Source: Bradyrhizobium sp. CER78
Lineage (GTDB): Bacteria; Pseudomonadota; Alphaproteobacteria; Rhizobiales; Xanthobacteraceae
DNA: 50,838 nucleotides
Direction of reading: 5' to 3'
Assembly: GCF_029846235.1 (NCBI RefSeq)
Contig: NZ_JARVWP010000030.1
Span: 1-50,838, forward strand
Shown: one piece after another, positions 18,603-25,819 of the stretch
Layout: each line of letters starts with the position of its first letter
Position numbering within the stretch: the stretch's first letter is position 1
The notes under the pieces: generated by a model
The model's database searches: none
The model's input: the letters and a program-made list of their open reading frames with translations, nothing else
What the model was told of the DNA's origin: nothing
Translations under genes and position numbers: made by a program

Positions 18603-19403
18603 CTACCCCGCGATCTCCAGCCCCGCGGTCGCGTAGACCACACCGCCGTCGACCGCGATGGTGTTGCCCACCACATAGTCGCCGGCGCGGGAGGCGAGAT
18701 AGATCGCGGTGCCCGCCATATCCTCGTCGCTGCCGACCCGCCGCGACGGCACGCGTTGTGCGACTTCATCCGCGTGGTCTCGCGCGGCGCGGTTCATGTC
18801 CGACTTGAAGGCGCCTGGCGCGATCGCGGTGACGTTGATGTTGTCCTTGATCAGGCGCGTTGCCATCCGGCGCGTCAGATGGATCACCGCGGCCTTGCTG
18901 GCGGCGTAGGAATAGGTCTCCATCGGGTTGACGAAGATGCCGTCGATCGAGGCGATGTTGATCACCTTGCCGGGCTTGTCGTGGCTCGCCGCCGCACGCA
19001 GCGGCTTGGCCAGCGCCTTGGTCAGGAAGAAGATCGACTTGACGTTGAGGTTCATCACCTTGTCCCAGCCGCTTTCCGGGAATTCGTCGAAATCCGCGCC
19101 CCATGCCGCGCCGGCATTGTTGACTAGGATGTCGAGCTTCGGCTCCCGCTTGATGATCTCGCCGGCGAGCTTGTCGCAGCCTTCGACGGTCGAGATGTCG
19201 ATCGGCAGCGCGATGCATTCGCCGTCATAGGCGGCTGACAGCTCCTGGGCGGTAGCCTCGCAGGGACCTGCCTTGCGCGCGGTGATGTAGACCTTGGCGG
19301 CACCCTGCGCGAGGAAGCCGGCCGCGATCATCTTGCCGATGCCGCGCGATCCCCCGGTCACCAATGCGACGCGGCCCTTCAGTGAAAACAGATCCTTGAA
19401 CAT
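18603..19403 (-). CDS. SDR family NAD(P)-dependent oxidoreductase
   Basis: Classical short-chain dehydrogenase of 266 residues. The cofactor motif TGGSRGIG lies near residues 15-22, followed by NNAGAAWG, the catalytic serine in INIASIDG, and Y-x3-K in YSYAASKAAVIHLTRRMA. The closing IAVDGGVVYATAG is typical. The ATG at 19403 follows GGAGGAG closely; the ATG at 19415 would place the ribosome site inside the gene. Substrate is unknown. It lies between the toxin-antitoxin pair and the deacetylase, and its orientation is opposite to the box genes, so a role in benzoate breakdown is not supported. Confidence 0.88.
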   Translation of the reverse strand: MFKDLFSLKGRVALVTGGSRGIGKMIAAGFLAQGAAKVYITARKAGPCEATAQELSAAYDGECIALPIDISTVEGCDKLAGEIIKREPKLDILVNNAGAAWGADFDEFPESGWDKVMNLNVKSIFFLTKALAKPLRAAASHDKPGKVINIASIDGIFVNPMETYSYAASKAAVIHLTRRMATRLIKDNINVTAIAPGAFKSDMNRAARDHADEVAQRVPSRRVGSDEDMAGTAIYLASRAGDYVVGNTIAVDGGVVYATAGLEIAG

Positions 19404-19472
19404 GCGCTCCTCCATTGCGTTGCCAGTGGTTCTGATCGCGGCCGGGGATCGAGTCAAGGAAGGAGAGGGTCT

Positions 19473-19560
19473 GTAGCCTGGATGCAGCGAAGCGAGATCC
19501 GGGGCAGCTCTATTCGTGGCGGCGGCCGTCCCGGATTGCGCTTCGCTTCATCCGGGCTAC
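19473..19560. repeat. Palindromic repeat, GTAGCC(C/T)GGATG family
   Basis: An 88-base inverted repeat with arms GTAGCCTGGATGCAGCGAAGCG and CGCTTCGCTTCATCCGGGCTAC shown across its ends and CCGGG cores inside. It fills the gap between the SDR and deacetylase genes. Confidence 0.75.
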
Positions 19561-19571
19561 GTATGCAGGCT

Positions 19572-20630
19572 CTAAGCCGCATCGATGCGGCGAAAACCGT
19601 TCCACACTGCCGTCGCGGCGCCGGAGGTCAGCACCGGCAAGAGCCGCGCGTCCTGGTAATTGCCGTTCAGCGAGACCCGCTGCAAGGCGGTCAGATGGTC
19701 GGCGCTTTCGGGAAACAGCATGCCCGGCCGGGTCGTCACCGCGGTCCGGAAGCCGATTGATCTGGCGAGGGCGAATTCGCGCTGCCCGGCGGCGATCCGG
19801 TCGCCATAGGGATAGGCGAGATGCGCGACTTGCCGCTGCAACGCGTCCTCGATCCGCGCCCGGCTGGTGGCGAGCTCGAACGACGCGATGGTCTCGCTCA
19901 GCTTGGCGAGATTGCAATGCGTGATGGTGTGAGCGCCGATCGTGACCAGCGGATCGGCGGCAAAGCCGCGCAACTCGTCCCAGGACATGCAGAGCTCGCG
20001 CGCGATGCCGGCCTCGTCGACGCCGTGGCGGGCGCACAGCGCTGAGATCTGGGCCTGCATCTCCTGCTCGTCCGGCAGCGAACGCAGCCAGTCATGCATG
20101 CGGCCGAACGCTGTGCGCTTGGCTTCCGGCGTCGCGGTGTCGATCCGCGTCATGACGCCGGCGATCGGCACCTCGATCGCCGATACCGCCGCGATGATCC
20201 GCTCCAGGGTGATCCACCACAATTTGCCGCAGCCCTCGGCGAAATCGCTTGCGACAAACACCGTAAACGGCGCGCCGAACTCGCGCATAACAGGCAGCGC
20301 GAAATCGCGGTTGTCGCGATAGCCGTCGTCGCAGGTGAAGCAGGCGAAGCGCCGCGCGAAATCCCGTTCGGTGAGGCGGCGATGCGCCTCGTCCATGCTG
20401 ATGATTTCGACGTCGAGCGCGCGCAGATGCGTCAGCATCGCGCGCAGGAAGTCCGGCGTGACCTCGAGATGATGGTTGGGCTGGAACGCGTCGATGCGCC
20501 GAGGGCGGACGTGGTGCAGCATGAAGATGGCGCCGACGCCGGCGAAAATCGGCCGCAGCAGGATATGCGCACCCGAAAAATACAACGCCTCCATCCCGGC
20601 ACGGATCACGGTGTTGCGGAGTTGTTTCAT
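19572..20630 (-). CDS. Polysaccharide deacetylase family protein
   Basis: Carbohydrate esterase family 4 (NodB-fold) protein of 352 residues. The metal and catalytic motif FTCDDGYRDN (motif 1, two aspartates) is near residue 100. The zinc histidine motif GAHTITHCNLAKLS follows near 235, then AYPYGD (motif 3). A hydrophobic stretch near residues 20-37 (GAHILLRPIFAGVGAIFML) precedes the domain. The ATG at 20630 begins the conserved region; a longer frame to 20756 is less likely. Members remove N- or O-acetyl groups from glycans such as peptidoglycan or exopolysaccharide. The substrate here is unknown. It is divergent from the OmpA-like gene. Confidence 0.85.
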   Translation of the reverse strand: MKQLRNTVIRAGMEALYFSGAHILLRPIFAGVGAIFMLHHVRPRRIDAFQPNHHLEVTPDFLRAMLTHLRALDVEIISMDEAHRRLTERDFARRFACFTCDDGYRDNRDFALPVMREFGAPFTVFVASDFAEGCGKLWWITLERIIAAVSAIEVPIAGVMTRIDTATPEAKRTAFGRMHDWLRSLPDEQEMQAQISALCARHGVDEAGIARELCMSWDELRGFAADPLVTIGAHTITHCNLAKLSETIASFELATSRARIEDALQRQVAHLAYPYGDRIAAGQREFALARSIGFRTAVTTRPGMLFPESADHLTALQRVSLNGNYQDARLLPVLTSGAATAVWNGFRRIDAA

Positions 20631-20797
20631 GAGGGCACGGGCTGGCCGATTTGCATTCCGCCGCAAACTTAGCGAAAGACCACTGAAGAAACTGTTATCC
20701 CGGTCCGACAGGGCACCTCGCCATGGCAGTCGATTTGGGGTTTGACAGTCAGCCAAGGGTTTGTTTTCTCTCTGGTTCCCGACCCGCAGGACACTGA

Positions 20798-22192
20798 ATG
20801 CACGGACTTTTCAAGTGGAGTAGCAAGTGGTGGCCGGGGGTGATTCCACTGGTCGTCCTGTGGGGTATCGCGGCCTGGACCTCGACGGCGACGGTCGAGG
20901 CGGATATTGCTGCGCGCTCTAATGCCGCACTGAAGGACACCGTGCTCGACAAGCGGCGCATCAGCGTCGACGGCCGTGACGTGACGTTTGCCGCCAATGC
21001 CTTCTCCGAGGACGGCCGCCTCAGTGCGGTGGCGTCGGTCGAAGCGGTGCCGGGTGTGCGGCTGGTCAACGACGAGACCCGCCTCGTTCCCGAGGCCAAG
21101 CCCTATGTGTGGTCGGCGGAGCGCGACGTGGTGCGCGTCACGCTTGGCGGCAACGCGCCGCTGCCGTCGAGCAAGAGCAAGCTGACCGAGGCCGCGAAGG
21201 CCAGCCTCGGCGGTGTCGAGGTGGTCGATCAGATGGCGCTCGCCCGCGGCGCGCCACAGCGATTCGATCCGGCGGCGCTGTTGCTGCTCGACCAGATCGG
21301 CAAGCTGAAGGAAGGCAAGGTCACGCTCACCGACAACAAGGTTGCCCTCGCGGGCATGGCGCGCGAGCTCGGCGGACGCGAAGCGGTCGCGGCGGCGCTG
21401 AAGAACCTGCCGGAGGGCTATTCGATCACCGCCAACGACATCAAGGCGCCGCCTTACGTGTTTCAGGCCTACAAGGACCCGGTCGCGGTGACGCTGACGC
21501 TGACCGGCTACGTGCCCGACAACAACGTGCATGCGGCGCTGGTCGCCGCCGCCGGCCGCAAGTTCTTCAGCGAAAAGGTGGTCGACAATCTCAAGGCCAG
21601 CATCGGCGCGCCCTCGGGGTTTGCGGCGGCGGTGGTGCCTGCGCTCGGTGCGCTGTCGCGGCTGTCGACCGGGACGCTCGTGGTGTCGGATCGCGAGGTC
21701 AAGCTGTCGGGCGATGCGCTCTACGATGCCGCGGCCGGCCAGATCCGCGACGGGCTCGGCAAGGACTTTCCGCAGGGCTGGCAGTACAAGGCCGAGGTCA
21801 CGGTGAAGCCGGCGGCGGCGCCGGTCGATCCCACCGTGTGCCAGCAGCTGTTTTCCGAGATCCTCTCCAAGGGCAAGATCCGCTTCGAGACCGGGAAGGC
21901 CGACATCGTTCCTGATTCCGCCGGCCTGCTCGACCGCCTGATCGAGACCGCGATGCGCTGCCCCAATGCGACGATCGAGGTCGCCGGCCACACCGACAGC
22001 GATGGCGAGGAGGCGGCCAACCAGGCATTGTCGGAGCGGCGCGCGCAGGCCGTGGTGGATTACCTGGTGCGCGCCGGACTGCCTGCCAACCGTTTCACGC
22101 CGATCGGTTATGGCAGCACGCAGCCGCTCGCCGGCAACGAGAATGAAGACGGCAAGGCGCAGAACCGCCGCATCGAATTCGTGGTGAAGTAG
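20798..22192 (+). CDS. OmpA family protein with N-terminal membrane anchor and BON-like repeats
   Basis: Envelope protein of 464 residues. An N-terminal transmembrane segment (WWPGVIPLVVLWGIAAWTS, residues 11-29) lacks a clear cleavage site. A periplasmic region of about 300 residues with BON-like repeats follows (for example SVDGRDVTFAANAF, VTLTDNKVALAGMA, VVSDREVKLSGDALYD). A C-terminal OmpA domain starts at about residue 348: IRFETGKADIVPDSAGLLDRL, GHTDSDGEEAANQALSERRAQAVVDYLV and GYGSTQPLAGNENEDGKAQNRRIEF. It contains the peptidoglycan-binding aspartate and arginine (TDSDG, NRRIEF). The layout resembles mycobacterial ArfA/OmpATb. It likely tethers the inner membrane to peptidoglycan. The gene lies 2 bases before the next small membrane gene. 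Confidence 0.85.
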   Translation: MHGLFKWSSKWWPGVIPLVVLWGIAAWTSTATVEADIAARSNAALKDTVLDKRRISVDGRDVTFAANAFSEDGRLSAVASVEAVPGVRLVNDETRLVPEAKPYVWSAERDVVRVTLGGNAPLPSSKSKLTEAAKASLGGVEVVDQMALARGAPQRFDPAALLLLDQIGKLKEGKVTLTDNKVALAGMARELGGREAVAAALKNLPEGYSITANDIKAPPYVFQAYKDPVAVTLTLTGYVPDNNVHAALVAAAGRKFFSEKVVDNLKASIGAPSGFAAAVVPALGALSRLSTGTLVVSDREVKLSGDALYDAAAGQIRDGLGKDFPQGWQYKAEVTVKPAAAPVDPTVCQQLFSEILSKGKIRFETGKADIVPDSAGLLDRLIETAMRCPNATIEVAGHTDSDGEEAANQALSERRAQAVVDYLVRAGLPANRFTPIGYGSTQPLAGNENEDGKAQNRRIEFVVK

Positions 22193-22194
22193 CG

Positions 22195-22491
22195 ATGACC
22201 GTGCTCGCGACATTCTTCTGGGGTTGGCTGCTTGGCGCCGCGCTGCTCGGCTTCTGCATGGGCTGGATCGCGGTGGTGCATCGGGCGCAGGCCGTCTCAC
22301 GGGTCTGGATGATCTGGCTCGCGCTGCTCGCCGCCGCGCTGGTGGCGGCATCATTCGCGCGGGTCGTGCCCGGCCGCTTCGGCTACTGGCTCGATCTCTT
22401 CCTGATGATGTTCGCGCTCTATCTCGTCGGCTGTGCGATCGGCTCCTGGTTGCGCGACTGGGTGGTCTCGCGCAGCAAGCCCGCGAGCTGA
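22195..22491 (+). CDS. Small integral membrane protein, partner of the OmpA-like gene
   Basis: A 98-residue protein with three hydrophobic segments (about residues 8-27, 37-54 and 64-86) and a positively charged C-terminal tail. The start lies only 2 bases after the OmpA-like stop, so the two genes form an operon and may act together. I do not recognise a family with a known function. The small size and TM pattern suggest a membrane accessory or assembly protein (inferred). Confidence 0.7.
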   Translation: MTVLATFFWGWLLGAALLGFCMGWIAVVHRAQAVSRVWMIWLALLAAALVAASFARVVPGRFGYWLDLFLMMFALYLVGCAIGSWLRDWVVSRSKPAS

Positions 22492-22563
22492 CCCTTAAAC
22501 CCTTGATCCATTGAAGCTGAGCGACGCCGCCACGCATGGCGCGCGCCGCATGCATTATCGGGC

Positions 22564-22600
22564 TTGACATCAATACGTACGTACGTATTAAATTGCGTCC
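22564..22600 (+). promoter_or_regulatory. tetR-dbeA promoter with 18-bp palindromic operator
   Basis: TTGACA (22564-22569), a 16-base spacer and TATTAA (22586-22591) form a strong sigma-70-like promoter. The perfect palindrome AATACGTACGTACGTATT (22572-22589) fills the spacer and overlaps the -10 box, the ideal place for TetR-type repression. The predicted transcription start lies about 0-4 bases before the ATG at 22601, and no ribosome site is present. The mRNA is probably leaderless. Confidence 0.75.
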
Positions 22601-23191
22601 ATGCCAAAACCCTCTCTCCGCGATGCCATCCTCGATGCCGGCCTGAAGGAAATGTTCCGGACCGGCTATCACGGCACCAGCGTGCGCGACGTCACCACGG
22701 CCGCCGGCGCGCCGCAGGGCTCGTTCACCAACCATTTCCGGTCCAAGGAGCTATTCGCCTCCGAGGTGCTGGACCGCTACTTCGCCTATGTGCGCGGCCT
22801 CGTCGCGGAAGCTCTCGGCGACACCACGCTGCCGCCGCGCGAACGGCTCCGCCGCTATCTCGATCTCATCACCGGCAAGCTTGCCCATGACGGCTTCACG
22901 CGCGGTTGCCTGATCGGCGATTTCAGCCTCGAGGCGTCGGGCACCAGCGAGATGCTGCGCGAGCAGCTCGACGAGATCTTTCGGGAATGGCGCGCGCCGT
23001 TCGCCGCCTGCATCACCGAGGCGCAGGCCGCGCGCGAAATCGCGTGCGACTTCGATGCCGATGAGCTTGCCGACTTCCTGCTCGCATCCTGGCAGGGCGC
23101 CATGTTGCGCATGAAGGTCGAGCGCAGCGCGGCCGCGCTCGAGCGTTTCAAGACGATCGCATTCCAAACCGTGTTCAAGGAGTTGCCATGA
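22601..23191 (+). CDS. TetR family regulator of the haloalkane dehalogenase operon
   Basis: DNA-binding regulator of 196 residues. The helix-turn-helix lies at residues 7-50 (LRDAILDAGLKEMFRTGYHGTSVRDVTTAAGAPQGSFTNHFRSKE is the usual TetR pattern in two parts). The C-terminal all-helical domain is variable, as in the family. It is the first gene of an operon whose promoter holds a perfect palindrome, so autorepression and control of dbeA are likely. Its stop overlaps the dbeA start as ATGA at 23188-23191. The inducer is unknown; a halogenated or lipophilic compound is an inference only. Confidence 0.85.
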   Translation: MPKPSLRDAILDAGLKEMFRTGYHGTSVRDVTTAAGAPQGSFTNHFRSKELFASEVLDRYFAYVRGLVAEALGDTTLPPRERLRRYLDLITGKLAHDGFTRGCLIGDFSLEASGTSEMLREQLDEIFREWRAPFAACITEAQAAREIACDFDADELADFLLASWQGAMLRMKVERSAAALERFKTIAFQTVFKELP

Positions 23192-24096
23192 CGACATCCG
23201 CCGACATCACCCTGCATCATCGCGCCGTGCTCGGGTCTACGATGGCCTATCGCAAGCTTGGGCGCAGCGCCGCGCCGCACGTGCTGTTCCTGCACGGCAA
23301 TCCGACGTCGTCCTACATCTGGCGCAACATCATGCCGCTGGTGGCGCCGGTCGGGCACTGCATCGCGCCCGATCTGATCGGCTACGGCCAGTCCGGCAAG
23401 CCCGACATCGCCTACCGCTTCTTCGACCAGGCGGACTATCTCGACGCGCTGATCGACGAGCTCGGCATCACCTCGGCGTATCTTGTCGCCCAGGATTGGG
23501 GCACGGCGCTCGCCTTCCATCTCGCCGCGCGCCGCCCGCAACTCGTGCGCGGGCTCGCCTTCATGGAATTCATCCGCCCGATGCGGGACTGGTCCGACTT
23601 CCACCAGCATGAGGCCGCCCGGGACACGTTCCGGAAATTCCGCACGCCGGGAGTAGGCGAGGCGATGGTCCTCGACAACAACGCATTCGTCGAGCGCGTG
23701 CTGCCCGGTTCGATCCTGCGCACGCTCAGCGACGAGGAGATGGAAGCCTACCGCGCGCCGTTCGCGACGCGCGAGAGTCGCAAGCCGACCTTGATGCTGC
23801 CGCGCGAGCTGCCGATCGCAGGCGAGCCTGATGATGTCCGTCAGGCGCTCACCACGGCACACGCGGCGCTCGCGGCATCGACCTATCCGAAGCTGCTGTT
23901 CGCCGGCTCGCCCGGAGCGTTGGTGTCGCCGGCCTTCGCCGCCGAGTTCGCGGCGCGGCTGCAGCATTGCGCGGTCATTCAGCTCGGCGCGGGCGCGCAT
24001 TACCTGCAGGAGGATCATCCGGAAGCGATCGGCCGCTCCGTCGCTGGCTGGATCGCGGGCATCGAGGCCGCGAGCGCGCAGCATCTTGCAGCATGA
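23188..24096 (+). CDS. dbeA: Haloalkane dehalogenase, DbeA-like
   Basis: Alpha/beta-fold enzyme of 302 residues that hydrolyses carbon-halogen bonds of haloalkanes to alcohols. The catalytic pentad is visible: nucleophile D103 (VAQDWGTALAF), halide-binding N38 (HGNPTSSYIW) and W104, acid E127 (AFMEFIRP) and base H271 (GAGAHYLQEDHPEA). Ile44, Gln102 and Gln274 fit the second halide site I recall for DbeA of B. elkanii. The DWSDFHQHEAARDTF segment lacks the longer insertion of DbjA from B. japonicum, so DbeA is the nearer match from memory. It is translationally coupled to the TetR gene and followed by an Rdx-type gene. The natural substrate is unknown. Confidence 0.9.
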   Translation: MTTSADITLHHRAVLGSTMAYRKLGRSAAPHVLFLHGNPTSSYIWRNIMPLVAPVGHCIAPDLIGYGQSGKPDIAYRFFDQADYLDALIDELGITSAYLVAQDWGTALAFHLAARRPQLVRGLAFMEFIRPMRDWSDFHQHEAARDTFRKFRTPGVGEAMVLDNNAFVERVLPGSILRTLSDEEMEAYRAPFATRESRKPTLMLPRELPIAGEPDDVRQALTTAHAALAASTYPKLLFAGSPGALVSPAFAAEFAARLQHCAVIQLGAGAHYLQEDHPEAIGRSVAGWIAGIEAASAQHLAA

Positions 24097-24115
24097 GCAG
24101 ATGGGAGAACACGCC

Positions 24116-24343
24116 ATGACCGATCTCTCGATCACCTATTGCCGTCCCTGCGGCTACGAGGCGCGCGCCAGGGCGGCGGCGACGCTGCTGCGCGACCGCC
24201 TTGGCCTCGATGCGGAGCTGCTGCCCGGCAAGGGCGGCGTCTTCGAGGTCAGGCTTGACGGCAAAGTGATCGCCAGGCGCGTGAAGGGACATTTCCCCGA
24301 TGCCGCCGATATCGTCACCGCGGTGGCTACTGCGCAGGCATAG
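24116..24343 (+). CDS. Rdx (SelW/SelT/SelH) family protein
   Basis: A 75-residue thioredoxin-like protein. The N-terminal beta strand carries a C-x-x-C redox motif in ITYCRPCGYE at residues 9-12. ELLPGKGGVFEVRLDGKVI follows, then a C-terminal VKGHFPDAADI block, as in SelW-like Rdx proteins. It starts 19 bases after dbeA and is probably third in the operon. Ordinary cysteine replaces the selenocysteine of animal relatives. Its role beside a dehalogenase is not known; a redox or thiol function is inferred. Confidence 0.85.
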   Translation: MTDLSITYCRPCGYEARARAAATLLRDRLGLDAELLPGKGGVFEVRLDGKVIARRVKGHFPDAADIVTAVATAQA

Positions 24344-24694
24344 CCAACCGCGGGCTTGCCTCATCGCCGTCGCAATGATCATTGCGGCGGCGATTTCGTC
24401 GACCGGATGCGGCGCGGCGCAGCAGCTTCCCGTAGTTTTCCGGATGGTCTTGCGCGCCATTCGGCGGGCTAACTGCCGCACGTGCATGTCAAGCCTGGTC
24501 GAACACGGCGAGAAACGCGCATATTTGTGCACCCGCTGTCATGAATCATCCCTAATATCTTGAAGATGCGCGTTTTATTGTCGTTTGACGAATTCCACTC
24601 CGGCTTAAAACGCGCTACACGGGGCAGGGCACAGCGAAGCGCCGGCGGAGATCGCCCGGAAGCCGTCGTCGCGGGATCGCAATTCGAGGTCTAG
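24344..24694. other. Intergenic region, one doubtful small frame
   Basis: A 351-base gap between the Rdx gene and the next membrane-protein gene. The only item I would mention is a plus-strand frame at 24444-24563 (separate entry). No hairpin terminator, clear promoter or dispersed palindrome was recognised. The AT-rich stretch 24530-24600 is a plausible place for the promoter of the next gene. Confidence 0.4.
24444..24563 (+). CDS. Possible small zinc-ribbon-like protein
   Basis: A 39-residue frame with two C-x-x-C pairs (NCRTCMSS and LCTRCHESS) 17 residues apart, reminiscent of small alphaproteobacterial zinc-ribbon proteins. It has no strong ribosome site. The longer frame upstream overlaps the Rdx gene and looks non-coding. 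It could be a real conserved small protein or chance. Confidence 0.3.
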   Translation: MVLRAIRRANCRTCMSSLVEHGEKRAYLCTRCHESSLIS

Positions 24695-25750
24695 ATGCTG
24701 GAAGCAATACGCAGGGCGATGGCGTTTCTACGCCAGAAGCAACTCCTGCATCGGCTGGGTGTTGTCATCAGCATCGCCGTCATCGGTATCGCCTGCTACG
24801 TCCTGTATCACATGCTGCGCGGCATCGACACCAACGAGGTGCTCGAGGCCATCAAGAGCACCGAGCCGCGGCAGATCATGCTGGCGGGGCTCTTCGTCGC
24901 AGCCGGCTATTTCACGTTGACCTTCTACGATCTGTTCGCGGTGCGCGCGATCGGCCACGCCCACGTGCCCTATCGCATTAATGCGCTCGCGGCATTCACC
25001 TCCTATTCGATCGGCCACAATGTCGGCGCCAGCGTCTTCACCGGCGGCGCGGTGCGCTACCGGATCTATTCGGCCTGGGGATTGAACGCGATCGACGTCG
25101 CCAAGATCTGCTTCCTCGCCGGCCTGACGTTCTGGCTCGGCAACGCCGCGGTGCTCGGGCTCGGCATCGCCTATCACCCGGAAGCCGCCGCCAACATCGA
25201 CCAGCTGCCGCCCTGGCTCAACCGCACGCTGGCGTTCGGCATCATCATCGCGCTGGTCGCCTATGTGGTCTGGGTCTGGACCCAGCCTCGGGTGGTCGGC
25301 CGCGGGCCCTGGACGGTGACCTTGCCGGGCGGCCCGCTGACGCTGCTGCAGATCGCGATCGGCATCGTCGACCTCGGCTTCTGCGCGCTGGCGATGTACG
25401 TGCTGGTGCCGGACGAGCCCAATCTCGGCTTCGTCGTGGTCGCGGTCATCTTCGTGTCGGCGACCCTGCTCGGCTTCGCCAGCCACTCCCCCGGCGGGCT
25501 CGGGGTGTTCGACGCCGCCATGCTGGTCGGCCTCTGGCAGATGGACCGCGAGGACCTGCTCGGCGGTATGCTGCTGTTCCGCCTGCTCTACTATATTGCT
25601 CCATTCGTCATATCTGTAATCTTGCTGACGTTTCGGGAGGTTATCGTCGGCGCCCGACTCAAACGGCTGCCGCAGACTGATTCGGGTCCCCGCGCCGAGC
25701 CGCACCATGAGGCGGTTCTGGTCCGCAAGCGCGGTGATTCCGGGGTCTGA
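24695..25750 (+). CDS. Flippase-like membrane protein, lysylphosphatidylglycerol synthase TM region family (UPF0104)
   Basis: Integral membrane protein of 351 residues with about eight hydrophobic segments. It resembles the N-terminal flippase domain of MprF/YbhN-type proteins. Motifs include LTFYDLFAVRAIGHAHVPY, the conserved AAFTSYSIGHNVGASVFTGGAVRYRIY block and LGFASHSPGGLGVFDAAML. RLLYYIAPFVISVILLTFREV closes the domain. The C-terminal aminoacyl-transfer domain of MprF is absent, so lipid lysylation is not expected. A role in lipid or isoprenoid-linked glycan translocation is a family-level inference. It lies directly upstream of phoR. Confidence 0.8.
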   Translation: MLEAIRRAMAFLRQKQLLHRLGVVISIAVIGIACYVLYHMLRGIDTNEVLEAIKSTEPRQIMLAGLFVAAGYFTLTFYDLFAVRAIGHAHVPYRINALAAFTSYSIGHNVGASVFTGGAVRYRIYSAWGLNAIDVAKICFLAGLTFWLGNAAVLGLGIAYHPEAAANIDQLPPWLNRTLAFGIIIALVAYVVWVWTQPRVVGRGPWTVTLPGGPLTLLQIAIGIVDLGFCALAMYVLVPDEPNLGFVVVAVIFVSATLLGFASHSPGGLGVFDAAMLVGLWQMDREDLLGGMLLFRLLYYIAPFVISVILLTFREVIVGARLKRLPQTDSGPRAEPHHEAVLVRKRGDSGV

Positions 25751-25819
25751 TGACGCAGCCCGATGCCTCCCGAGGGACGGTCGATATGACCGCGTCTGGG
25801 CGAGACATGAACCGACGGG

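Noticed and set aside
18380..18769. N-terminal extension of the antitoxin frame
   Set aside because: It runs through the operator and antisense to the SDR end region; the ATG at 18379 has an ideal ribosome site.
20669..22735. 688-residue minus-strand frame opposite the OmpA-like gene
   Set aside because: Arginine- and histidine-rich translation without motifs, antisense to a well-supported gene; typical high-GC shadow.
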